From Amphritea japonica ATCC BAA-1530 (GTDB lineage Bacteria; Pseudomonadota; Gammaproteobacteria; Pseudomonadales; Balneatricaceae): a DNA stretch of 64,000 nt. A program made the position numbers and the translations under genes. Location: assembly GCF_016592435.1 (NCBI RefSeq), contig NZ_AP014545.1, positions 558,001-622,000 on the forward strand, given 5' to 3'. The notes under the pieces are model-generated. The model saw nothing but the letters and a program-made list of their open reading frames with translations. It had not been told where the DNA came from and searched no databases. Below, piece after piece: positions 20,601 to 27,258 of the stretch (its first letter is position 1; the number at the start of each line of letters is the position of its first letter).

Positions 20601-22252
20601 GATTCGAGTAAGGCTTTGCCCATCGTTTCCCACTGGCATCCGTTGCCTGAATAAACAAAAACAGCCCCTTTGGTTTCTTCTAACCCGTTACCTGTCAGAA
20701 CTTGAGTCTCGGCTGGTTGATCTGTTGAATTGATGAAGTCAGTTAGCTTTGTGCAGGCTTCGTCAGCACTTTTTGCGAAGAGCAGCGCCGTATCAGAGTG
20801 ACGTTCTTTGCGGTAATTGTAATTCCAGGCGATGTCATAAAAGGAAGTGCCTTTTTCATCTTTAAGGTAACGAGAAAGGTTAGCCGCGTTAGCTTTAAGT
20901 GCGTTTTCAGTTCGACCACTGATAATGATGGGCAGTATTTTTTCTAATGTCGGCGGTTGGGTAGTAATGCTATGACGGTCAGGTGCGCTTTGAAGAATTA
21001 CATGAGCATTGGCACCCCCGAATCCAAAGGAGTTAACGCCAATGTTGATAATCCCATCTTGTTTCAATGGCAGTAGTTTATCAACGACCTGAATGTTCCA
21101 GTCATCGAACTTTATATTCGGATTGGGGGTTTTCATGCTGATGGTAGCAGGCACCGCTCGGTGCTTAATAATCAGCAATGCTTTTATTAAACTGGCAACG
21201 CCAGAAGCGGGTTCAAGGTGGCCGAGATTACTTTTTACGGAGCCAATAGGTAATGGCGTTTGGCGCTTTTTCCCCAGAGCATTCCCTATTGCTCTGGTTT
21301 CAATTGGGTCGCCCACCGGAGTACCAGTGCCATGGGCTTCAAGATAATCAATATCATCTGCGGAGATACCTGCTTTTACGCAGGTTTGCTCCATAAGTCT
21401 GGCCTGACTATGGCATGAAGGGATCGTAATTCCTGATTTGTACCCATCGGTATTAACCGAAGAAGCGGCGACAATAGCGTGAATGGTATCGCCGTCTTTA
21501 ACTGCTTGGTCATAATCTTTAAGTAGAAAGATCCCGCCGCCCTCTGAACGCACATAACCGTTCGCTGACTCGTCAAATACCTTACAGCGTCCGTCTGGGG
21601 AGAGCATGGTTGCTTTGGAAAAAATGATAAAGCCGAATGGGTGAAGGTGCAGGCTAATACCACCGGTCAGTGCTGTACTCACTTCACCACTAAGAATTGA
21701 TTGGCAGGCCTGATGAAAAGCGACCATAGAAGACGAACAGGCTGTATCCATTGAGATGCTGGGGCCTGTTAAATCAAAACTATAGGATAATCTGTTTGAT
21801 GCAATGCTGGTGGTATTGCCGGTTGCTGTCGATGCGTTGATGCAACTCAGGTCATCTGACATTCTGTTGCCATAGTCCAGGCTGGAAATGCCCAGATACA
21901 CACCACAGTTTGAACGTTTTAAAGACGATGGTTTGATGCCAGCGTGCTCAATTGCTTCCCATGACATTTCTAGTAAATAGCGTTGCTGAGGATCTATGAC
22001 AGCGGCTTCTCGGGGGGAGATGCCAAAGAAATCAGCATCAAAGCCAGAGATATCTCCCAGAGACCCAGCTTTGAATGTATAGCTGGTTCCGGGGTGGCTT
22101 TGGTCCGGATGTAAATGGTTATCAAAGGACCAGCGTGAGGGCTCGACTTCAGTAATCAGGTCTTTTTCGTTAACCAGATCTTGCCAAAACGTATTTAGTG
22201 TAGTTTGAGGCAGGCGAAATGAGTAACCTACAAGAGCAACGCGTCTATCCAT
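14681..22252 (-). CDS. Iterative fully reducing type I polyketide/fatty acid synthase (KS-AT-DH-MT-like-ER-KR-ACP)
   Basis: This 2523-residue megasynthase has, in order: KS (about 1-425; active Cys in DTACSSS, EAHGTGTPVGDP and KSNLGH histidines); AT (about 535-830; GHSVGEV); DH (about 895-1170; HKVGESVVFPGAG); a methyltransferase-like region whose SAM motif is eroded (LQVLEVASNRVHFG, about 1389); ER (about 1760-2100; HGAAGGVG); KR (about 2120-2310; VTGGLGGFG, with FSS and YVAANHW); and ACP (about 2430; GMDSLMG). No thioesterase follows. It should make a saturated acyl chain held on its ACP, released by the coupled oxoamine synthase. Homologues are RkpA (Sinorhizobium K-antigen) and WcbR (Burkholderia capsule). 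The frame extends to a TTG at 22273, but the ATG at 22252 (MDRRVALVGYSFRLP) fits the KS start. Confidence 0.93.
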   Translation of the reverse strand: MDRRVALVGYSFRLPQTTLNTFWQDLVNEKDLITEVEPSRWSFDNHLHPDQSHPGTSYTFKAGSLGDISGFDADFFGISPREAAVIDPQQRYLLEMSWEAIEHAGIKPSSLKRSNCGVYLGISSLDYGNRMSDDLSCINASTATGNTTSIASNRLSYSFDLTGPSISMDTACSSSMVAFHQACQSILSGEVSTALTGGISLHLHPFGFIIFSKATMLSPDGRCKVFDESANGYVRSEGGGIFLLKDYDQAVKDGDTIHAIVAASSVNTDGYKSGITIPSCHSQARLMEQTCVKAGISADDIDYLEAHGTGTPVGDPIETRAIGNALGKKRQTPLPIGSVKSNLGHLEPASGVASLIKALLIIKHRAVPATISMKTPNPNIKFDDWNIQVVDKLLPLKQDGIINIGVNSFGFGGANAHVILQSAPDRHSITTQPPTLEKILPIIISGRTENALKANAANLSRYLKDEKGTSFYDIAWNYNYRKERHSDTALLFAKSADEACTKLTDFINSTDQPAETQVLTGNGLEETKGAVFVYSGNGCQWETMGKALLESSETFRLAVTEVNELFSQHAEFSLLEEIKGHNGADRFEYTEIAQPALFAIQVGITEYLKHQGIRPVAVLGHSVGEVAAAWASGALTLADAVKVIYFRSLLQGLTKGTGAMTAAGLSQEQTETLLQEPCFNKISLAGVNSYKGVTLAGDSKQLTELEDRLQQESVFNIRLPLDYAFHSSAMNSIESELLTTLADLKPSSTNIPFISTVTGSVLQGNALDCNYWWQNIRKPVLFCQALDTVIEDGQNCFIEIGAHPVLRTYLNDQIRHNSITARVIPTLSRSLGSLDELQKCTASIIMAGASDLKQWFPISGNRLELPTYAFQHERHWHPTTVESHKLLQRPSVHPLLGAELPFQSQLWENQIDTVRFPWLADHKVGESVVFPGAGFVEIALKASTYFTSAEAIEIEELEILAPLILEQSHSKVIQTKTNPLTGDIFLSSRTHTQSEEWTPNCKARVSHQSTGITLKRQSPEIPTREHDFNHEFHLALTKKAGLQYGPAFSAVESGWNDGDQVLAQFSCPDCIHQDIDNFILHPGILDSGIQLVVHFLKSELEHTNGTAFIPVRVGRITTQLDAKSQPTLARLKLLRKSPHSLLIEMELFDDQGICIAVLEDIRFKSVRLHKSEHNRLAFLNYHLTPINSAISNTTSLNSQLQKLILTSGVQHISEASRFHDEVEPLLESFIVHTLLETVQQVQKSLGHINDCALEAFQLQHPDRIKLFKRVLELATDAQLISRQDSNYQINQDWQNPEIDSRLIWNTLVREYPDYFSLINLAGHTSLTLPDKILNITNRSSIEPEETYSRIFRDLSNQTCYSYIATSLNELLAQQEKSLLPGERLQVLEVASNRVHFGHGICNQIDFGICDYSFASHNPSAIENFNHLKERYPFTECLELENTDTATANTVNPSFQLVVISFDSYRVQDNLSLLKQISPLLAEGASLLIYGMKPIFWLDLCFGDNPDWWSAEQTSQASSDQWKATLEQLRFCNLTTLSDDLPDSGFYLISATQPDNLQDEPVTNKEARWLVVSSNSEKEQRLIDQWVNANIPLTVIQSANRSSLEQQLRILSDNGTPVTDVIDMHLFGSNADPLQNQTSRCACATELTMAIEQSASTADLWLLTEGVGSTLPSDQPIQWNEAQLVPSDSALWGFGRTLMNESLNHQVRLVDLPLGFCKPAITTLTDILCSEPVEHELFITPQGTLFAPRLRFEEEPGTTELQVNDETISLGFELPGQLRNLEWQAKPSELIADQEIEIEVMATGLNFRDIMYALGMLSDEAIENGFAGASLGLEFSGRVTKTGKLVSEFSEGDSVVGFGSACFSNRIIATKSSIAPMPEGLSFEGAATIPTTFLTVYYALHHLARLQPGERVLIHGAAGGVGIAAIQIAQWLGADIYATVGSDEKRAFIELLGVNPQQIYNSRALTFGEEILLNSDDGKGVDVVLNSLSGEAINQNLRVLKPFGRFLELGKRDFYENTHIGLRPFRNNISYFGIDADQLQQELPELSAKLFSELMELFRNGTLFPLPYTQFNAHQVVDAFRYMQQAKQIGKVIVTYDQGLNADQRTIKKAQTKSLQLCPDSTYLVTGGLGGFGLKTAQWLVRKGAQHLLLVSRRGAKSEEAQAFLKQCEIDNIFVRAEACDVSNREALSNIINLCGSELPPLKGVIHAATVINDNFIRNLDQEQIKHSLAAKLSGAQYLDELTRSLDLDIFVLFSSVTTLIGNPGQAAYVAANHWLEALSTTRYNLDLPATCVRWGAIDDVGFLARNEEIKNALQNRLGGTALNSEAGLSILEQMIVNNCQPLGVMELDWHSLSKFLPTSAHKKFREISLVAGENEQSDEDTLDLEAMMRDMTEAEFHTTILDILTSELSEILMIPAAKLDPNKSIYDMGMDSLMGVELMTALEARMGIQVPVMALTETPMLSQLTSKIISLVKQDDTEAKQSQDTLSIQHLAAQHGETAAADISEEIISAVNLKNGHQRIDNK

Positions 22253-22445
22253 GTAAGAAGTATATCCGAGCAAAATATAGAAATAGAAAAGGTCTATTCT
22301 AGAGGAAATGTGAGTAAGGTATAAGAGATTTTATTTAATCAGTAATTTTAAGAAAGTGTTATGGTTTAAGTAGAGAGATATGATGTTGTTAGTGTGATTG
22401 CGTTGCAGCACGTGAATTTCAAATTGATAGGTCAGATTATTAATA

Positions 22446-23843
22446 ATGAGCTTAGATGAATCCTTGTTTATTCCTGTAGCAACGCCCCGGCCTAAGTATT
22501 TTGGGCTTTCACCACGCAATATATTGGGGTTTCGGCGAAATATGTTATCTGTGTGGGCGGATAAAGCGTATCGGGCCCGATCGTTATCTTTTAAATTATT
22601 AAATCAACAGTATTTTCTGTGTAACTCTCCCGACACAGTGCGACGAGTGTTTCTGGATCGCCACGATATTTACGATAAGAAAAGCCCGCAGATGCGACAT
22701 GCGCTGGCACCATTGTTAGGTGATGGCTTGTTTGTGAGTGATGGGGAGCTTTGGCGAGAGCGTCGTAAGGCCTGTTCTCCTCCTTTTGAAAATAGATACT
22801 TACCAGGATTTGCTGACATTATGTCGGGATCAGCCAGAACTATGGCTAATGACTGGGCTATGATGCCGGAAGGTAGTTGTGTTGATGTGTTGAATGAGAT
22901 GGCTCGGTTAACGGCTCAAATAATTGGGCGGACGGTATTTGGCGATGATGTCTCTGATGCGGACGCTGCTAAGGTGGTTAATGGTTTTACGGTATATCAG
23001 CATACGATAAACCAGCTTGATTATGCGGATACCTTTGGGGTGCCATTTTTACGAGGTTTGTATAATCCATTTCGGCGAAAAAGAGCAGCGAAAGCTACGG
23101 CAGAAGTGCATGAAGTGATAGATCAGATTATTAGGCGTCACCAGCAAGGTAATAAGCCCGATCAATTGACCTTATTGTCTGTACTTCTTGATGGCGACAG
23201 TTCGTCTTCTGGCAAAGGAGGCTGTCCGTTACATGCTGAGGCGGCGCGAAATGAAGCGATAGTGATGTTTATGGCGGGGCACGAAACCACTGCTAATGCA
23301 TTGGCTTGGGCTTGGTACCTGATTGATGGTTGTGAACGGTCCCGTACTAAAATGTACGCTGAAATTGACCAAGTGCTCCAGGGCCGAACTCCAACGCTTG
23401 AAGATGTGGCTAACTTACCATTCACTCGAGCCGTTTTCGAAGAAACGCTACGTTTGTACCCGCCTGTGCCATTATTAAGCAGGCAGGCACGCGATGAAGA
23501 TGAAATCAGAGGCACTAAAATAAAGCCCGGGACCATAATGTTAACGCTACCCTGGCTTCTGCACCGGCATGAAAAAGAGTGGGATAACCCCGATGCTTTT
23601 TATCCTGAGCGATTTTTGCCTGGAGCTCCACGCCCCGATAAGTTTTTGTATATCCCTTTTAGCGTAGGTCATCGGGTATGTTTGGGGGGGCGGTTTGGCC
23701 TGACAGAAGGTATTCTGTGTCTGGCTACTTTAGCGCAACGATTCAGACTTAAACTACCAGAAGATCATCGAGTAGATATTGAATGTCGTTTGACGCTGAG
23801 GCCGAAAGGAGGCTTGCCCATGATCCTTGAAAGAAGGGGGTGA
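22446..23843 (+). CDS. Cytochrome P450
   Basis: The 465-residue protein has the full set of P450 motifs: I-helix oxygen-activation AGHETT (about 276-281), K-helix ExxR in FEETLRLYPP (about 332-335), PERF, and the haem loop FSVGHRVCLGG with axial Cys about 412. There is no transmembrane anchor and no fused reductase, so it should be soluble and need ferredoxin or another partner, none of which is visible. It diverges from the PKS across a gap of about 190 bases and is followed within 2 bases by an acyltransferase. Hydroxylation of the PKS-derived fatty chain is a reasonable inference; a substrate cannot be read from sequence. Confidence 0.93.
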   Translation: MSLDESLFIPVATPRPKYFGLSPRNILGFRRNMLSVWADKAYRARSLSFKLLNQQYFLCNSPDTVRRVFLDRHDIYDKKSPQMRHALAPLLGDGLFVSDGELWRERRKACSPPFENRYLPGFADIMSGSARTMANDWAMMPEGSCVDVLNEMARLTAQIIGRTVFGDDVSDADAAKVVNGFTVYQHTINQLDYADTFGVPFLRGLYNPFRRKRAAKATAEVHEVIDQIIRRHQQGNKPDQLTLLSVLLDGDSSSSGKGGCPLHAEAARNEAIVMFMAGHETTANALAWAWYLIDGCERSRTKMYAEIDQVLQGRTPTLEDVANLPFTRAVFEETLRLYPPVPLLSRQARDEDEIRGTKIKPGTIMLTLPWLLHRHEKEWDNPDAFYPERFLPGAPRPDKFLYIPFSVGHRVCLGGRFGLTEGILCLATLAQRFRLKLPEDHRVDIECRLTLRPKGGLPMILERRG

Positions 23844-23844
23844 A

Positions 23845-24774
23845 ATGGTAAAGCGTGCGGCATTGCTACGTCAGTGGTGTGAGTTGTTTTCAGCCAGAGT
23901 ATTTCGTTTATTACCCATTGATGTTGCGTCAGGGGTTGGTGCTCGAATTGCTTATTTTGAGGCGAGCAGATCAATAAAGGCAAAGCGCCCATGGATCAAT
24001 CGCCTACATCGTAATTTTGAATATTTGGAAGGTATTGCAGACTTCAAGACCCGAGAGCAGCGCATTATTCAGCATGCTATGCACATTGGCCGTGTATATG
24101 CTGAGTATCCAGTACTGCACAAGATTGCGAGGAACCGCTTGTCGGTGCAGGGGGAGGAGCATCTGCGGGATTTAGCAGGTCCTGTTATTTTTGTTAGTGC
24201 GCATACGGGGCAGTGGGAACTGATTTTAGAGGTGATGAGGCGTTCGCATATTTCTACCACTGTGCTTTATGATCCTATCCCGGAAAAGGTTTTTCTGAAG
24301 GTAGCGATGGAAGTGCGTAGGCATTTAAGCCCTGAAGAACAGGGGAACAGATTCATTCCTGCTTCGGCCAGTGCAACGAGAGAGTTAGTTGCCTGCCTGA
24401 AGACTGGAGATAATTTGATTCTATTTATTGATGAAGAGAAAGATGGCTTAGTTTGGGCTCCTGCTCTGGGAAGAAATATCCCAAGTGCTGGCAATCGAAT
24501 GATGGCGGCAAGGTTGTCGGAAAAATTTAAAGTCCCCATTATTCCCATTCATTTAACACGAAAGGACGGTGCTGACTTTGAGGCGGTTGTGGAATCACCT
24601 TTGGTTCCGGTGAACGGTGAATATGGTGCTGGAACGGCAGCTGACTTGGCAGAGCTTTTGAATGAAACTCTTGAAAGGTGGTTGAAAGATGATTATATCC
24701 ACTGGTATTGGCTGTCACGATTAAAGCTAGAAAAGAAGTTTCCGGAACGTTTTTTCAAAAAGCGAGACTGCTAG
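23845..24774 (+). CDS. LpxL/HtrB-family lysophospholipid-type acyltransferase
   Basis: The 309-residue protein shows the Lip_A_acyltrans layout: VSAHTGQWELIL with the HX4E catalytic motif (His about 120, Glu about 125), FIPASASATRELVACLK, LILFIDEEKDG and VPIIPIHLTRKDGADF, with a C-terminal HWYWLSRLKLEKKFPE. The family moves acyl chains from ACP to lipid acceptors at the inner membrane. The frame begins at a TTG at 23827, inside the P450 gene, but the ATG at 23845 has AAGGGGG just upstream. It starts one base after the P450 stop, so the two form an operon. Its place beside the PKS suggests acylation of the same lipid rather than routine lipid A synthesis, though a displaced lpxL homologue cannot be excluded. 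Confidence 0.85.
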   Translation: MVKRAALLRQWCELFSARVFRLLPIDVASGVGARIAYFEASRSIKAKRPWINRLHRNFEYLEGIADFKTREQRIIQHAMHIGRVYAEYPVLHKIARNRLSVQGEEHLRDLAGPVIFVSAHTGQWELILEVMRRSHISTTVLYDPIPEKVFLKVAMEVRRHLSPEEQGNRFIPASASATRELVACLKTGDNLILFIDEEKDGLVWAPALGRNIPSAGNRMMAARLSEKFKVPIIPIHLTRKDGADFEAVVESPLVPVNGEYGAGTAADLAELLNETLERWLKDDYIHWYWLSRLKLEKKFPERFFKKRDC

Positions 24775-24861
24775 TGGTTTTTATAAAAAGACAGAAGCAG
24801 TGTTCGATGAGAGACTATGTTTTTTGTAAATTAAAATTCAAATGCTTAAGTTGGACAGTTT

Positions 24862-25356
24862 ATGGAAAAGATAACATTGTTAGTGGAAGGGCTGGCAAAA
24901 CTTGCGCTTGATCAACAGGTGCGTATTGCTACGGCCGAGTCCTGTACTGGTGGTTGGATAGCGCAGGAAATTACGGCGTTGGCTGGAAGTTCGGAGTGGT
25001 TTGAGTGTGGTTTTGTAACCTATAGCAATGAAGCTAAGCAGCAGATGTTAGGAGTGTCTGAATCACTCTTTATCAGTGATGGTGCAGTCAGTGAGTCTGT
25101 AGTTGTTGCTATGGCAAAGGGTGCTGTTCAGAAAAGTCGGGCGCAGCTTAGTGTTGCTATCAGTGGAGTTGCAGGCCCGGGCGGTGGAACCGATTTAAAG
25201 CCCGTTGGAACAGTCTGGATCGCATGGTATTTTGACGGTTGCGAGGTTGAAGCAGGCCGTTACCAGTTTGCGGGCGATCGCCAGAGTGTTAGGAAACAAG
25301 CGGTTGTTGGCGCATTAAAAGGGCTTGTAAAACAACTGAATAAAAATACTGTATAA
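24862..25356 (+). CDS. pncC: Nicotinamide-nucleotide amidohydrolase (CinA C-terminal type)
   Basis: The 164-residue protein consists only of the CinA C-terminal domain: IATAESCTGGWIAQEIT, the TYSNEAKQQMLGV segment, and GVAGPGGGTDLKPVGTVWIAW. PncC deamidates NMN to nicotinic acid mononucleotide, recycling the NMN by-product of bacterial DNA ligase. It stands just upstream of recA, the usual location in pseudomonads and relatives. It lacks the N-terminal CinA domain, as in E. coli PncC (YgaD). Confidence 0.92.
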   Translation: MEKITLLVEGLAKLALDQQVRIATAESCTGGWIAQEITALAGSSEWFECGFVTYSNEAKQQMLGVSESLFISDGAVSESVVVAMAKGAVQKSRAQLSVAISGVAGPGGGTDLKPVGTVWIAWYFDGCEVEAGRYQFAGDRQSVRKQAVVGALKGLVKQLNKNTV

Positions 25357-25373
25357 AAAAACATATTTTTTTC

Positions 25374-25401
25374 TTGCAAAGCAGCTTGGCTCTGTTAATA
25401 A
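25374..25401 (+). promoter_or_regulatory. Candidate sigma70 promoter of recA
   Basis: TTGCAA (25374-25379) and TAATAA (25396-25401) are separated by 16 bases and lie immediately upstream of the LexA box, 53 bases before the recA start. The match is moderate, but the position next to the operator is what an SOS promoter requires. Confidence 0.5.
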
Positions 25402-25421
25402 TACTGTCCAAACGTACAGTA
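25402..25421. promoter_or_regulatory. LexA operator (SOS box) of recA
   Basis: CTGT (25404-25407), eight bases, then ACAG (25416-25419), with TA flanks on both sides, is an excellent match to the gammaproteobacterial LexA consensus taCTGT-N8-ACAGta. It lies 33 bases upstream of the recA ATG and abuts the candidate -10, so LexA binding would block transcription until DNA damage. Confidence 0.93.
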
Positions 25422-25453
25422 TTTTAACTGCTCAGCAGAGATAGGTCACTATA

Positions 25454-26494
25454 ATGGATACAAACAGACAGAAAGCACTTGATGCTGCCCTGAGTCAGAT
25501 TGAGCGTCAGTTCGGTAAAGGCGCTGTTATGAAGATGGGGGATCATCCCCGGGAAGCGATACCTGCAATCTCAACTGGTTCATTAGGCCTGGATATTGCT
25601 CTGGGAATAGGCGGTCTGCCGACGGGACGTATTGTCGAAATCTATGGGCCAGAGTCCTCTGGTAAGACAACGCTGACGCTGCAGGTGATTGCAGAGGCGC
25701 AGAAGATGGGTAAGACCTGCGCATTCGTTGATGCTGAGCATGCACTTGACCCTACGTATGCTGAAAAGCTAGGCGTAAACGTGGATGAAATGCTGGTATC
25801 ACAACCTGATACCGGTGAGCAGGCGCTGGAAATTACCGATATGTTGGTGCGTTCAAACGCGGTTGACGTGTTGGTGGTTGACTCTGTTGCTGCGTTGACC
25901 CCTAAAGCCGAAATTGAGGGCGATATGGGTGACTCCCATATGGGATTGCAAGCACGCTTGATGTCACAGGCACTGCGTAAAATGACGGGTAATGTTAAAA
26001 ACGCTAATACCCTGGTGATCTTTATTAACCAGATTCGGATGAAGATTGGCGTTATGTTTGGCAGCCCGGAAACTACAACTGGCGGTAATGCGCTTAAGTT
26101 CTATGCATCTGTTCGGTTGGATATTCGTCGTATTGGTGCCGTTAAGCAGGGTGATGAAATTACGGGCAACGAAACCCGAGTGAAGGTCGTTAAGAATAAA
26201 GTAGCGCCACCGTTCCGCCAAGCGGAGTTCCAGATCCTATATGGAAAGGGTATTTACCATATGGGTGAAGTGATCGACCTGGGTGTTAAAGAAGGCCTGG
26301 TGGATAAGTCCGGTGCTTGGTACGCCTATAAAGGCGATAAAATTGGCCAGGGTAAAGCGAATGCAGCTAAATACCTGGAAGAGAAGCCTGAGATAGCTAA
26401 TGAAATTGAAACGGCTATAAGAGAAAGGTTGCTGGCAGCACCGAAAGGAAAAGAGACAGAAAGCGAAGAAGCAGAGCCTCAGTTAGACCTTTAA
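25454..26494 (+). CDS. recA: Recombinase RecA
   Basis: The 346-residue protein contains Walker A in GPESSGKTT (about 66-74), [10 protein letters not shown], the [19 protein letters not shown] stretch including Walker B, the [22 protein letters not shown] loop region, and an acidic C-terminal tail ([11 protein letters not shown]). It binds single-stranded DNA, drives strand exchange and triggers LexA self-cleavage. It is preceded by a clear LexA box, followed by a strong intrinsic terminator, and then by recX. Confidence 0.99.
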   Translation: MDTNRQKALDAALSQIERQFGKGAVMKMGDHPREAIPAISTGSLGLDIALGIGGLPTGRIVEIYGPESSGKTTLTLQVIAEAQKMGKTCAFVDAEHALDPTYAEKLGVNVDEMLVSQPDTGEQALEITDMLVRSNAVDVLVVDSVAALTPKAEIEGDMGDSHMGLQARLMSQALRKMTGNVKNANTLVIFINQIRMKIGVMFGSPETTTGGNALKFYASVRLDIRRIGAVKQGDEITGNETRVKVVKNKVAPPFRQAEFQILYGKGIYHMGEVIDLGVKEGLVDKSGAWYAYKGDKIGQGKANAAKYLEEKPEIANEIETAIRERLLAAPKGKETESEEAEPQLDL

Positions 26495-26523
26495 AGCAGG
26501 TCTGGCCAGGATTTGTAATTATG

Positions 26524-26547
26524 AAGGAGCCTATAGGCTCCTTTTTT
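26524..26547 (+). terminator. Intrinsic terminator of recA
   Basis: AAGGAGCC and its complement GGCTCCTT form a hairpin around a TATA core (26524-26543), running into six Ts (26542-26547), 30 bases after the recA stop. Leaky read-through would give recX expression, as known for recA-recX in E. coli. Confidence 0.9.
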
Positions 26548-26609
26548 GATGGTTGAAGATGGTTAACGAGTGGTGCTGGTCAAAGAAATTATCTTTTGAG
26601 GCATAAGAG

Positions 26610-27068
26610 ATGTTTGAAAATGAAAGTGCAGCAAAAAACGCAGCTATCTACCTGTTAGCGAGAAGGGAGCATTCACGGAAAGAACTGAAAGAAAAGCTGA
26701 TTGCCAGAAGTGAACTTATTGATCTTGATATAGTGTTAGATGAGTTGATTGAGCGTGGGTATCAATCGGATCAGCGTTTTACCGAAAGTTTTATACGCAT
26801 GCGAGCATCTCAGGGACAGGGATTGATCAAGATTCGTTTTGAATTGCAGCGTAAAGGGGTGAATAGTGAGTTGATTGCTAGTGCATTTGAAGCGGCAGAA
26901 ATCGATTGGTTTGAGTTGGCTGCAGATAGGTACAAACGAAAATATAAAGCAGCATTATTAGCTAATGATTACAAAGAACGGGCTAAGCGAATGCGATTCA
27001 TGTCACAAAGAGGCTTCAATTCAGAGCAGATTGGCTATGCGATAGCTGCTGCCGATGAAAGCGATTAA
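26610..27068 (+). CDS. recX: Regulatory protein RecX
   Basis: The 152-residue, three-helix-repeat protein shows RecX segments: AAIYLLARREHSRKELKEKL, DELIERGYQSDQRFTESFIRMRASQGQG, IRFELQRKGV and a basic C-terminus with RMRFMSQRGFNSEQI. RecX binds RecA filaments and inhibits strand exchange. It stands 115 bases behind recA after its terminator, the usual order. The length is normal. Confidence 0.95.
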   Translation: MFENESAAKNAAIYLLARREHSRKELKEKLIARSELIDLDIVLDELIERGYQSDQRFTESFIRMRASQGQGLIKIRFELQRKGVNSELIASAFEAAEIDWFELAADRYKRKYKAALLANDYKERAKRMRFMSQRGFNSEQIGYAIAAADESD

Positions 27069-27258
27069 ATTACCTATAGTGTTTTAGTTGTACTAATTTT
27101 GATCAGAAAATAGTCTTAAACAAAAAAATTCGTAGATTTTATTGTCTCGTTATATACTACCCCGCCATTTTTATAATGATTTTCGAGCCTTTTTCTAAGT
27201 TTTAATATTGCTTAGAAGTAGTGCTGGTGACGGTCAGGTATTACGAGCGATTAAAACC

